DNA from: Saccharothrix carnea
GTDB lineage: Bacteria > Actinomycetota > Actinomycetes > Mycobacteriales > Pseudonocardiaceae
Direction of reading: 5' to 3'
Assembly (NCBI RefSeq): GCF_003014735.1
Contig: NZ_PYAX01000014.1
Span: 62,001-126,000 of the forward strand
DNA: 64,000 nt
Shown here: positions 49,930 through 59,390 of the stretch, piece by piece
How the letters are laid out: every line of letters begins with the position of its first letter
Position numbering within the stretch: the stretch's first letter is position 1
Notes under the pieces: model-generated
Told to the model about the DNA's origin: nothing
Seen by the model: the letters and a program-made list of their open reading frames with translations, nothing else
Database searches by the model: none
Translations under genes and position numbers: made by a program

Positions 49930-51408
49930 TCAGGACCTGGCGATGTCGGCGAACCCGGCCGTGCCATCGGGTTGGACCCGCATGATCGGCACCACCTTGG
50001 CGATCGGTGAACCGTGCCCGTCGAAGGAGAGCCAACCGCTCGCGCCCGGCACGGCGTTCTCGCCGTGCAGGCGGTTCTGCACCTGGAGCAGGTCTTCCGG
50101 GGACACCAGGCGGCCGGGTGGTTTGCCGGCGAACCGGGTCGTGCGCACCGCGGTCAGCACGGCGTCGTAGGCCATGATGGCGCTGGCGTCGTCGAGCGTG
50201 TCGTTCCGGAACAGCAGCGGGAAGCAGACCGTGCAGATCTGGTCGCGCAGGTAGTACGTCGACTGGGCGTCGAACTCGGCGGGGGCGGCCCGCCATGCGT
50301 CGGGGTGCGCGAGCGCCGTGAAGCGCACGTCGATTCCCGCGTCCGCCGCCCGCCGCGCCAGGTCTCCGGGGAACGCGACCACGGAGAGGTCGTCGCCGGT
50401 CAGGATCCTGATGGGGTGATCCTTGCACTTCCGCTCGACCAGCTGCGCCACCAGCATCAGGAGGTGTTGGCCGCGGCCCGCGAAGTACAGGACGCCCGGT
50501 CTGGCGGTGCAGATGTTCGGAACCATCTGGAGGAAGGTGTTCGCGACCCCGCCCAGCCGGGAGTCGAAGAACTCGGTCTGCCCCGCGAAGCTGTGGTCGA
50601 CGTCGACGAAGGTGGTCGAGAACGATTCCGCGAGGGTCTTCGCGTAGAGCTCGTCCTCGGTGTCGTCCTGGATCAGCATCGCGGTCCGGGTGTTCGCTTT
50701 GACGTGGGTCGCGGCGGCACGGGCCTGAGCCGCGTTCGTCGGCGCCATGTTCACCAGGCCGTCGATGTCCCTCAGGTCGTCGGAGGTGAGCGTCGAGGCG
50801 AACAGGGGGATCTTCGCCTCGGACAGCCGCACCATCGCGTCGCGGGACGTGGCCAGGCTCAGCCCGATACCGGTGACCGCCACGAGGTGGTCCGACGTGG
50901 TCCGCCTGCGTTCCAGCTCGGCGACGACCGGCTGCCACCGCGCCAGCCCGCTGCCCGGGTTGGCCAGCAGCAGCCGGATCAGGGGTCGGTCCCCGGTGGC
51001 GACGTCGTGGTTGGCGCGGTACTGCGCGACGTAGGCGCCCTGGAGGTGGTGCCTGACCCACTCGACGGGCGTCGTGTCGTTGTCCGTCAACGTCATCGGA
51101 ATCATCAGGGCGATGCTGACGAACGGCTCCCCCGAGGCGACGACAGCCTCGTTCTCGGCGCGTACCAGGCCCTGGATCTCCGCCAGTTCCGGCGCGAAGA
51201 CGTAACTGCCGTCCGTGACACCGACGCACTCCCCCGTGTCCGTCCTCGTCACGCCGTCCGCGCACCGGCCGGCAGACCGGAGCACGGTCGGCACCACGAC
51301 CGCCGCCGCGACGAGTGCCAGCACGACACCGGCCGCGAGCCACCACTTGGGCTTGCGCCAGGGCGGACGCGGGACCGGGGGGATGTCCGGCTGTCGTTCT
51401 ACCTCCAC
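49930..51408 (-). CDS. Membrane-anchored periplasmic-binding-like receptor protein
   Basis: A 492-residue protein: short cytoplasmic Pro-rich N terminus, one membrane helix (WWLAAGVVLALVAAAVVVPTVL, ~22-43), then a large extracytoplasmic domain with the two-lobed type 1 periplasmic-binding fold of branched-chain amino-acid receptors (VSIALMIPMT, VAVTGIGLSLATS, KIPLFASTLTSDDL, TAMLIQDDTEDELYAKTL, VLYFAGRGQHLLMLV, AIMAYDAVLTAV). GTG 51408 overlaps the end of the upstream NTPase gene by ten bases, so the two are translated together. There are no ABC permease or ATPase subunits nearby; it is more likely a sensor than a transporter component. Confidence 0.83.
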   Translation of the reverse strand: MEVERQPDIPPVPRPPWRKPKWWLAAGVVLALVAAAVVVPTVLRSAGRCADGVTRTDTGECVGVTDGSYVFAPELAEIQGLVRAENEAVVASGEPFVSIALMIPMTLTDNDTTPVEWVRHHLQGAYVAQYRANHDVATGDRPLIRLLLANPGSGLARWQPVVAELERRRTTSDHLVAVTGIGLSLATSRDAMVRLSEAKIPLFASTLTSDDLRDIDGLVNMAPTNAAQARAAATHVKANTRTAMLIQDDTEDELYAKTLAESFSTTFVDVDHSFAGQTEFFDSRLGGVANTFLQMVPNICTARPGVLYFAGRGQHLLMLVAQLVERKCKDHPIRILTGDDLSVVAFPGDLARRAADAGIDVRFTALAHPDAWRAAPAEFDAQSTYYLRDQICTVCFPLLFRNDTLDDASAIMAYDAVLTAVRTTRFAGKPPGRLVSPEDLLQVQNRLHGENAVPGASGWLSFDGHGSPIAKVVPIMRVQPDGTAGFADIARS

Positions 51409-53303
51409 TGCGCGTACTCCTCCACACGGTCCCGCAGGACGATCGCGCCCTCGCCACGGGCCTGTCCGGCGATGAGTTCCACGCTCGCGGCGATGGTGGG
51501 CCTGAGGCGCTCCGCCGGGTCACCCGTCGGGTCCTGCTGCAACCAGCGCGCCACGACCAGCCTGGGCAGCACGCCGCCCACGTCCAGGTCGGCGATGAGG
51601 CCCTCGACCTGCTCGCGCGGCTCCTGGTCCTTCGGCAGCCGGTTCGGCGCGGTCGTGATCGCCTCGAAGTCGTCGATCCACGCCCACGCCGCCGCGCGGT
51701 CCAGCGGTGCGCGCAGCATCCCGTCGAGGTGCCGCACCACCGCGTCGACGTCACCCAGCGCCAAGCCGTGGTACAGCGCGTCGACCGGGCGCTGGTTCTC
51801 CAGGTGGTACCGGCGGTAGCGGGAGTGCACCTTGTCCCAGCTGTCGCGGTGGTCGTCCGGCCGTTCCGCGAGGCGGTGCAGCAGGACGTGGCGCAGCCAG
51901 GGTTGCAGGACCAGTCGCGTCGGCTCGCCGTCCGCCCGGTCCAGGAGGAAGTTGTTGACCAGCTTGGCGCCCAGCGCTTCCGCGGACCGGAGCGGACCCG
52001 CACCCGAAGTGGGTGTGCCGACCGGGAGGCCGAGATCCCGCGCGGCGCTCGCCACGGTCAGGTCGTCCACCTCCGCCCGGCTGATCCCGCCGTCCAGCAA
52101 CAGGTACCGCTCGCCGCGGTCCACGAGCGTCGTGGTCCGGTCGCCGTCCCCGTGGGTGATGGTGAACAACGTGCGCAGCATCTCCACAGGTGCCTCTCGC
52201 GGCAGTCCGCGGGCCACCTCGACCACCTGGTGCACCGCCCACGGGAGCCCTCCGGTCAGCCGGTGCACGAAGGTAGGCGCCTTGGCCAGGATCGACTCCT
52301 GGTGGACCTCGGGCCGGGCACCGCGGGCGTCCCTCCCGGACAGCTCGCCCACCCGCACCAGGAACCACGGTGGCTCAGGGGGCACGCCTCGCTCCAGCAC
52401 CTGCGTCACGCCCGCCGCACCGGACGGGAGCGGCAGGTCGGCGAACCTGGTGGCGGGGATCCCCGGGCGCTGCCACTGGACGTCCCACGCCGAGTCCCAC
52501 TGGCCGCCGGCCGCGACGACGGCCATCGGGTCCGGTCCCCGGTCGGCCGTGGCGGCGAGCACCTTCAGGAACTCCCGACCCGCGGGCAGGTGGATGTTGT
52601 CGAGCAGCACCAGGCAGTTCGCCGTGCGCCGGTTGCGGTCGAACCACCCGCTGAAAGCCGCCCGCAGGTCGGCCCGGAACGCCCTGGCGACCACGCGGTC
52701 GACCACTTCCCGGCCGACCGCGCCATCGCCGACCGCTTCCCGCAGCGCCACCATGACGTCCCTGGCGTCGCCCTGGCCGCGCGACACCGTCCCCAACCGC
52801 CGCAACACCCGCCGCCGGTTCGCGATGTCGATCACCTTCAACAGGGCGTCGACCGCCGACAGCCACTGGCTCGAGCCCAGCGCCAGGTCCAGGACGGGTC
52901 GGACCAGTTCGCTCACCACGCGCGCGTCCTGACCGGGCGGCGGGCTCTCCGGGCTGCTCGTCCCGTCCGCCGCGACGCTCACCGCCGTGCAGATGTCGAC
53001 CAACGGGAAGGGCAACCTGCCGAACTGCGGGCAGTACCGGCGGAGCCCGCGGGCGAGGCGGCGGAACGCCTCCGCCGGAGTGATGTCGACCGGCACCGCC
53101 GCGAAGTCCAGCAGCACGCGTGGCACGCGGTCGGCGTACCTGGCGTCGGCATCCTCCAGCAACGCCGTCTTCCCCGCGCCTCGCGGGCCCACGAGGACGA
53201 CCACGGGCAGCGCTCGGCTCAGCTTGCCAGGACGTTCCAGCACCATCGCGACGAGCTCTCTGACTTCCCGCGCTCCGACCGAGCCGGATCTGCCTGCCGA
53301 CAT
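51399..53303 (-). CDS. STAND-like P-loop NTPase coupled to the receptor
   Basis: A 634-residue cytoplasmic protein. Walker A is VVVLVGPRGAGKTALLED (~residues 35-52); Walker B-like is NCLVLLDNIHLPAG. A winged-helix-like region (RAEVDDLTVASAARDLGL) and a helical C-terminal half with WLRHVLLHRLAERPDD follow. No effector domain (protease, nuclease, TIR) is recognisable. ATG 53303 follows GAGGGC. It overlaps the receptor gene, suggesting a two-protein signalling or stress module in which the receptor senses an external ligand and the NTPase is the switch (inference). Confidence 0.78.
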   Translation of the reverse strand: MSAGRSGSVGAREVRELVAMVLERPGKLSRALPVVVLVGPRGAGKTALLEDADARYADRVPRVLLDFAAVPVDITPAEAFRRLARGLRRYCPQFGRLPFPLVDICTAVSVAADGTSSPESPPPGQDARVVSELVRPVLDLALGSSQWLSAVDALLKVIDIANRRRVLRRLGTVSRGQGDARDVMVALREAVGDGAVGREVVDRVVARAFRADLRAAFSGWFDRNRRTANCLVLLDNIHLPAGREFLKVLAATADRGPDPMAVVAAGGQWDSAWDVQWQRPGIPATRFADLPLPSGAAGVTQVLERGVPPEPPWFLVRVGELSGRDARGARPEVHQESILAKAPTFVHRLTGGLPWAVHQVVEVARGLPREAPVEMLRTLFTITHGDGDRTTTLVDRGERYLLLDGGISRAEVDDLTVASAARDLGLPVGTPTSGAGPLRSAEALGAKLVNNFLLDRADGEPTRLVLQPWLRHVLLHRLAERPDDHRDSWDKVHSRYRRYHLENQRPVDALYHGLALGDVDAVVRHLDGMLRAPLDRAAAWAWIDDFEAITTAPNRLPKDQEPREQVEGLIADLDVGGVLPRLVVARWLQQDPTGDPAERLRPTIAASVELIAGQARGEGAIVLRDRVEEYAQWR

Positions 53304-53475
53304 GCAGCCCTCGAAGTTCCGTCAACGAAAAGAGCTGAACCGATCGTGAAGATAATCCCCCTGTGGCCAATTCGTCCACCCCGCGGTTTTCAATCCCGAA
53401 ATCTGCGGACACCCCGATTCGCAATGACGTGGAATGTCCGACCGACCCCGGAAAACCAATCCTCCGAACACCCGG

Positions 53476-54492
53476 TCACCGACCGCGCACGACATTTTCG
53501 GCAAGCACACGTCCTGGCCGGAGGAGGAACTCGGCGAGGATCGGGCTCACCCGGGCGGGGTCGTCTTCGTGCACGTTGTGCCCGGCACCCGGGACCACCC
53601 TGACCTCCGCGCCGGGGATGCGCCTGCCGTACTCGTGGGCGTAGGAGGCGGGCAGCCACCGGTCATCCTGTCCCCAGACGACGAGCGTGCGGGCGGTGAT
53701 GCCACCCAGGCCCTGTTCGATCGGGCCGAAGTCCTGGTTGCGGACGAGGTCGACGAAGGCCGCTCGGCGCTCCGGCCTGGACAGCCACGCCCAGGTCTCG
53801 TCGACCACCTCCGCGTCGACCCGTTCCCGATGGGCGAACGCCGAGCGCAGGCTGGTCTCGAAGTCCGTGCGGCGCATCAACTTCACCGCCGCCTCTCCCA
53901 CCACCGGCACGTCGAACAGCGCGGTCTGCGACGCCGGTTCCTCGTCCAGGCCGGGCGAGTCCAGGAGCACGAGCCTGTCCACCCGCTGCGGGTGACGCTC
54001 CACGAACGACAGGCTCCACGCACCGCCCCACGAATGCCCGACCAGCGACGCGCGCTCGACACCCACCGCGTCCAGGAACGAGCCGAGGGCATCCGCCATC
54101 GCCGGGAACGTGTACGGGAAGCCGTCCACCGCCTCGGTGTAACCCTGACCCGGCAGGTCGACCGCGTAGACGGTGTGGTTCTCCGCCAGCACGGGAATGG
54201 TGTCCCGGAAGGAGTACAACCACTGGGCGCCACCCGCGACCAACACCACCGGCGTGCCCTGCCCGGTCTTGGTGTAGTGGAATCGCGCTACCGGACTGTC
54301 GACGTACAAGGACTCGACGCGGTCCAGGTACGGCGACCGATAACCTTCCACTGCGGGCGGCTGCCACACGTACGCCACGAACAGCACCGCCGCCACGAGC
54401 ACCGCGACGGCCCCGGCCGACCACCGGGGCCCACGTCGCCGGCGGGCCGGCCGCTCGGCCGGGGTGGACGGTGTCTCGTCGACCGCGATCAT
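53476..54492 (-). CDS. Membrane-anchored alpha/beta hydrolase
   Basis: A 338-residue protein with an N-terminal basic/helical anchor (RRRRGPRWSAGAVAVLVAAVLFVAYV, ~23-48) and an external hydrolase domain: VVLVAGGAQWLYSFRDTIP, YAVDLPGQGYTE, nucleophile in SLVGHSWGGAWSL, acid in VWGQDDRWLP and His in GAGHNVHEDDP. ATG 54492 follows GAAGGAGATCAC. It is a lipase/esterase-type enzyme working outside the membrane; the substrate is unknown. Confidence 0.88.
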   Translation of the reverse strand: MIAVDETPSTPAERPARRRRGPRWSAGAVAVLVAAVLFVAYVWQPPAVEGYRSPYLDRVESLYVDSPVARFHYTKTGQGTPVVLVAGGAQWLYSFRDTIPVLAENHTVYAVDLPGQGYTEAVDGFPYTFPAMADALGSFLDAVGVERASLVGHSWGGAWSLSFVERHPQRVDRLVLLDSPGLDEEPASQTALFDVPVVGEAAVKLMRRTDFETSLRSAFAHRERVDAEVVDETWAWLSRPERRAAFVDLVRNQDFGPIEQGLGGITARTLVVWGQDDRWLPASYAHEYGRRIPGAEVRVVPGAGHNVHEDDPARVSPILAEFLLRPGRVLAENVVRGR

Positions 54493-54612
54493 GACGTGAT
54501 CTCCTTCGTCTGCGGGAAGTCCTCGCGTCATCGGACGGAGTGGCGACCCTCGACGTGACAGCCGTCCACGTGACCTGGCTCATGCACCGCACAGCAGAGT
54601 TCTGGCGGCACG

Positions 54613-54678
54613 TTGGCGTATATCCGCCAAGGATCTACGGACTTTTGCGTTGACCTCGCCATATCCCTCACCTACGTT
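54613..54678 (+). promoter_or_regulatory. Promoter and inverted repeat before the ThuA/GSDH gene
   Basis: TTGACC (54650-54655), 17 nt, TACGTT (54673-54678) make a good sigma-70-type promoter in the 334-bp gap. An inverted repeat TTGGCG-N6-CGCCAA (54613-54630) lies just upstream of the -35, a likely operator for a sugar-responsive regulator. The leader would be about 140 nt; nothing else is seen in the gap. Confidence 0.5.
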
Positions 54679-54826
54679 TCACCCTGCGGGACATCGACGT
54701 CGGGCACCTCGCGCCGAGTCGTGAACGGTCTGGCCCGACGCGCTCGTCGTCGACGAGTCGCCGTTCCAGCCGACCGCGCGCACGTCAGATGCCCGTTCGG
54801 TGATCGCCCCCGAAGGAGAGACGGCA

Positions 54827-57800
54827 ATGCGACACGCACTGATACGACTACACTCAGTCATTTTTCTTCACTGATCGTGATGGGATTGGTGGTCCCGGTC
54901 GCGTCGGCGCATCCGGAGGGGTTCCACGTCCTGGTGTTCAGCAAGACCGCCTCCGGGGCGTACCGCCACGACTCGATCCCCGCGGGCATCGCGATGTTCG
55001 AGCAGCTCGCCGCCGACCGGCAGTGGGAGCTGACCAAGAGCGAGGACTCCGCGGTCTTCAACGACGCCGCGCTGGCGACGTTCGACGTCGTGGTCATGTT
55101 CCAGACCTCCGGCATGGTGTGGGACAACGACGCCCAGCGTGCCGCCGCGCAGAAGTACATGCGCAACGGTGGCGGCTACGTCACGATCCACAACGCCACC
55201 GACATGAACATCGAGCAGCAGTTCCCGTGGTGGGACCAGATGCTCGGGATGAGCATGACGGCGCACTCGGCGATCGTGCCGGGCACCGCCAAGGTCGCCG
55301 ACCGGGTTCACCCGTCCGGCCGAGGACTTCCGGAGCGCTGGAACCGCACCGAGGAGTGGTACAACTTCGACCGCAACGCCCGCGGTGACGTGCACGTGCT
55401 GGTGACGGCCGACGAGACGACCTACGACGCCGGCGGGTCGAAGATGGGCGCCGACCACCCGATCTCCTGGTGCCGCAACTTCGAGGGCGGTCGCCTCTGG
55501 TCCACGGCGATGGGACACCAGGCGTCGAGCTACTCCGAGCCGCTGTTCCGCTCGCACATCGCGGGCGGCGTGGAGTCGGCGGGCGCCAAGGTGGCCGCCG
55601 ACTGCGGCCCCACGGTGTGGTCCAGCTTCGAGAAGACCGAGCTGGACGGCAACACGGTCGGCCCGGCTGCGCTGGACGTGGCCCCGGACGGGCGCGTGTT
55701 CTACGCCGAGTACGGCGGCAAGGTGAAGGTCTACAAGCCGGACACCCGGGCCACGGTCACGGCCGCGACGCTGGATGTCTACACCGGCGGTGAGGACGGC
55801 CTGACCGGCCTCGCGCTCGACCCGAACTTCGCCACCACCAAGTGGGTCTACCTGATGTACTCGCCGCCCGGCACCGAACAGGTCGCCAGGGTCTCCCGGT
55901 TCACCGTCAACGGCGACGCGCTCGACCCGGCCGGCGAGAAGGTCGTGCTGACCGTGCCGTCGTCGCGGCAGGCCGAACCGGAGCACACCGGCGGCTACCT
56001 CGCGTTCGGCCCGAACGGCAACCTCTACATCGGCACCGGCGACGACGTGAACCCGTTCGCCTCGGACGGCTACGCGCCGATCGACGAGCGCTCGGGCCGG
56101 GCCCGGTACGACGCGCAGGGCACCTCGGCCAACACCAACGACCTGCGCGGCAAGATCCTGCGCGTCCACCCCGAGTCGGACGGCACCTACACCGTCCCGT
56201 CCGGCAACCTGTTCGCGCCCGGCACGGCCCGGACGCGGCCCGAGATCTACGCCATGGGCTTCCGCAACCCGTTCCGGTTCAGCGTGCACCCCACCACCGG
56301 CGCGATCTACGCCGCCGACTACGGCCCCGACTCGGGCTCGGACAACTCCAGTCGCGGCCCCGGTGGGCTGGTGGAGTGGAACGTGATCAACTCGCCGGGC
56401 AACTACGGCTGGCCGTACTGCATCGGCAACAACACCCCGTTCAACGACTACGACTTCGCCGCCGGCACCTCGGGCGCCAAGTTCGACTGCGCCAGGCCCA
56501 CCAACAACTCCCCCAACAACACCGGCCTGACCAACCTGCCCGCGGCGCGCGCCGCGGACGTCTGGTACGGCAACAGCGTCTCGGAGGGCCACAAGTTCCC
56601 GGAGCTGGGTGACGGCGGCGAGGCTCCGATGGCGTTCCCGATCTACCGGTACAACGCGAACAACCCGTCCGAGACCAAGTTCCCCGCTTACTTCGACCAG
56701 ACGCCGTTCTTCGGCGAGTGGGCCCGCAGCACGATGTTCGAGTTCCGGCTCGACTCGGCCGGGAAGCTGCTGAAGATCAACAGGTTCCTGTCGAACCTGA
56801 GCTTCAAGTCCCCGATGGACGCCAAGTTCGGCCCGGACGGCTCGCTGTACCTGCTGGAGTGGGGCAGCGGTTTCGGCCGCGACAACACCGACTCCGGGCT
56901 CTACCGCATCGACTACCGCTCCGGTGACCGCAGCCCGGTCGTGAAGGCCTCGGCCACGCCGTCCACCGGTGGCGTGCCGCTGACCGTGAAGTTCTCCAGC
57001 GCCGGAACCTACGACCCGGAGGGCGGCCAACTCGGCTACCGGTGGACGTTCGGCGACGGCGGCACGTCCACCGCGGCCAACCCCGAGCACACCTACACCG
57101 CACGCGGGAACTACAACGCCCAGCTCACCGTCACCGACCCGACCGGCAAGACCGGCGTGGCCAACGTGACGGTGACGGTCGGCAACACCGCGCCCACGGT
57201 GACCTTCACCGCTCCGGCGCACGGCGGGATGTTCGGCTGGGGCGACAGGATCCCCTACTCGGTCGCGGTGACCGACCCCGAGGACGGCACGATCGACTGC
57301 AACCGGGTGACCACGACGCCCGCCCTGGGCCACGACGAGCACGCGCACCCGATCACGTCGATCACCGGCTGCGCGGGTGAGCTCAACCCGCAGACCGACA
57401 GCGCGCACGCCGAGGGCAACTCCTTCTACGTCGCGGACGCCACCTACACCGACAACGGGGTCTCGGGCGGCACCGGGCTGACCGGCCGTGCGCAGGTGTT
57501 GTTGCAGCCCAAGCACAAGCAGGCCGAGTTCTTCACGGGCTCGTCCGGTGTGCGGGTGGTGTCGCAGACCGACGCCGAGGCCGACGCCCGGATCGGCGAC
57601 ATCAGCAACAACGACTGGGTCTCCTACCGCACGGTCAACTTCACCGGGATCGACCAGGTGTCGTTCCGGGTGTCCTCGCCGTCCGGCGGTGGCACGATCG
57701 AGCTGCGCGCCGGCTCACCGACAGGTGCCCTGATCGCCTCGGCACCGGTGGGCAGCACGGGCGGCTGGGACGACTACGTGAGCCAGCCCGCCGTGAACGT

Positions 57801-58293
57801 GACCAAGCCGAGCGGCACGGTCGAGCTGTTCATGGTGTTCAAGTCGAGCTCGAACAACTCGTTCGACGTCGACTCGATGACCTTCATCGGCCGGGGCGTG
57901 GCGTCGGGTGGCACCGGCGGCACCGGAAAGCAGATCACCGGCATCGGCAACAAGTGCGTCACGCCCAACCAGGGCAGCTCCGCGGACGGCACCGCCGTGC
58001 AGCTGTGGCCGTGTGCCGGCCACCCGTACCAGAAGTGGACCGTCGAGGGCAGCACGATCCGCACGCTCGGCAAGTGCATGGACCTCAACGGCACGTCCGC
58101 CGGTGACGGCACCGCCGTCCAGTTGCGCACCTGCACCGGTGCGGCCACGCAGAACTGGTCCGTGCAGTCGGACGGCACGATCCGCAACGGCGGCAAGTGC
58201 CTCGACGCCTACGGCGCCGGTTCGGCGGACGGCACCGCGCTGATCACCTGGACCTGCCACGGCGGGTCCAACCAGCGGTGGGCCCTGTCCTAG
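54827..58293 (+). CDS. Secreted ThuA / glucose-dehydrogenase-like / PKD / CBM / ricin protein, signal peptide frameshifted
   Basis: About 1140 residues as mature protein. Domain order: ThuA-like (HVLVFSKTASGAYRHDSIPAGI, GGYVTIHNATD), PQQ/GSDH-type beta-propeller (EDGLTGLALDPNFA, GYLAFGPNGNLYIGTGDD, MGFRNPFRFSVHP), PKD (SAGTYDPEGGQLGYRWTFGDGGTS), a CBM6-like module (DISNNDWVSYRTVNFTG), and a C-terminal ricin-type lectin with QxW repeats. It acts on extracellular polysaccharide or sugar. The ATG at 54827 (GGAGAGACGGCA upstream) starts a 15-codon frame; the body is in another frame. One extra T in the T5 run 54861-54865 would join them into a normal signal peptide. Without it, translation could start in frame at GTG 54877 or ATG 54880. 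Confidence 0.82.
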
Positions 58294-58301
58294 TGCCGAC
58301 C

Positions 58302-58338
58302 GGGGTGGTGGCACCGGCGCACCCGGTGCCACCACCCC
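58302..58338 (+). terminator. 16-bp-stem terminator after the ThuA/GSDH gene
   Basis: GGGGTGGTGGCACCGG and its perfect complement enclose a 5-nt loop, eight bases after the stop codon. Confidence 0.75.
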
Positions 58339-58365
58339 CGCTCACCTTCCCCTGAGGAGGAACGC

Positions 58366-59037
58366 ATGGCCAAGACCAGGCCCCGGACCCCGCGGTCGGC
58401 GTCACGGGCACCACGTCTCACCGGACTGATCACCGTTTTCCTGCTCGGGTTCGCGCTCGCCTTCGTGCTCGGCACGTGGACGTCCGGCCCGGACGCGACC
58501 GAGCGCCGCATCGCCGAGCTGGAGCAGGCGGAAGCCCGGCGGGACGTCGAGCAGATCGGGCAGCTGACCGAGCTGGCCCGCGGCAGCCGGGACCGCCTGA
58601 CCCCGGTGTTGCAGGCGATGGCGAAGGCGGCTCCGCTCAGCGGTGACACCCCGCGGGGCCCGCTCACCGCGGCGGAGGTCAACGGTTGGCGGGCGATCCT
58701 GTCCGCCGAGGTCGAGCGGTACGAGGAGACGCCGTCGTCGGGCAACGGCGTGAACGTGGCCCGGACCGCGATGCGGACCGCCGTCCGCCAGCTCGCCACG
58801 GCGGCCGACGGCTTCGCGGCGGCGGCCGCCGCGACCGGGCCGCTCGGCGGCGACCTGGTCACCCTGGCGGGGCACCAGCGCGACCTGGCGCTGCAGACGT
58901 GGTCGGTGGCGGCGCTGCAACTCGACGTGATCAACGTCGACGCCGGCAACGGGCACGTCCACGTGCAGCTGCCGTCCGGCGGCGACTCCGGCACGATCCC
59001 GCTCGACAGCGAACCCGAAGGCAGTCAACGGCGTTGA
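58366..59037 (+). CDS. Small membrane-anchored hypothetical protein
   Basis: A 223-residue protein with a basic N terminus, one membrane helix (GLITVFLLGFALAFVLGTW, ~19-37) and an external helical domain (ERRIAELEQAEARRDVEQIGQLTEL). No domain is recognised. ATG 58366 follows GAGGAGGAACGC. It lies downstream of the ThuA/GSDH gene after a terminator and may be partly co-transcribed by read-through. The function is unknown. Confidence 0.75.
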   Translation: MAKTRPRTPRSASRAPRLTGLITVFLLGFALAFVLGTWTSGPDATERRIAELEQAEARRDVEQIGQLTELARGSRDRLTPVLQAMAKAAPLSGDTPRGPLTAAEVNGWRAILSAEVERYEETPSSGNGVNVARTAMRTAVRQLATAADGFAAAAAATGPLGGDLVTLAGHQRDLALQTWSVAALQLDVINVDAGNGHVHVQLPSGGDSGTIPLDSEPEGSQRR

Positions 59038-59063
59038 CGTGAGCTTTCGCGGCTTCAGAGCCA

Positions 59064-59096
59064 GGAGGGCGCGACACCGCTGGTGTCGCGCCCTCC
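59064..59096. terminator. Bidirectional terminator, 15-bp stem
   Basis: GGAGGGCGCGACACC and its perfect complement enclose a 3-nt loop between convergent genes. Confidence 0.75.
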
Positions 59097-59115
59097 GCTG
59101 TGCGCGGGTGAACCC

Positions 59116-59319
59116 TCACAACCAACCGTTGGTGGCGGCGAGGACACCCAGCTGGAACCGCGTCTGCGCGCCGAGCTTGTGCTCCAATCGCGCGATCCTG
59201 CGGCAGATCGTGCGTTCGCTCACCCCGAGTTCCCGGGCGATCGCGCGGTCGGTCGCCCCGGCCGCCATGAGGAGCAGGAGCTTCCGCGTCTGCGGGGTGG
59301 GCTCGTCTCCGACGCTCAC
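59116..59319 (-). CDS. Short LuxR-type HTH protein
   Basis: A 67-residue protein that is almost entirely a GerE/LuxR HTH: RKLLLLMAAGATDRAIARELGVSERTICRRIARLEHKLGAQTRFQLGVLAA. It matches the C terminus of larger LuxR regulators without a sensor domain. GTG 59319 with AAAGGATG upstream is the best start. It could be a genuine stand-alone regulator or a remnant of a larger gene. It lies just downstream of the ebo-type operon on the same strand. Confidence 0.65.
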   Translation of the reverse strand: MSVGDEPTPQTRKLLLLMAAGATDRAIARELGVSERTICRRIARLEHKLGAQTRFQLGVLAATNGWL

Positions 59320-59390
59320 CGGCCTGTCATCCTTTCGCTACGACCCCACGCTCGGCGCATTGCCGAAGGAACACAACGTGACCGGCCGGC

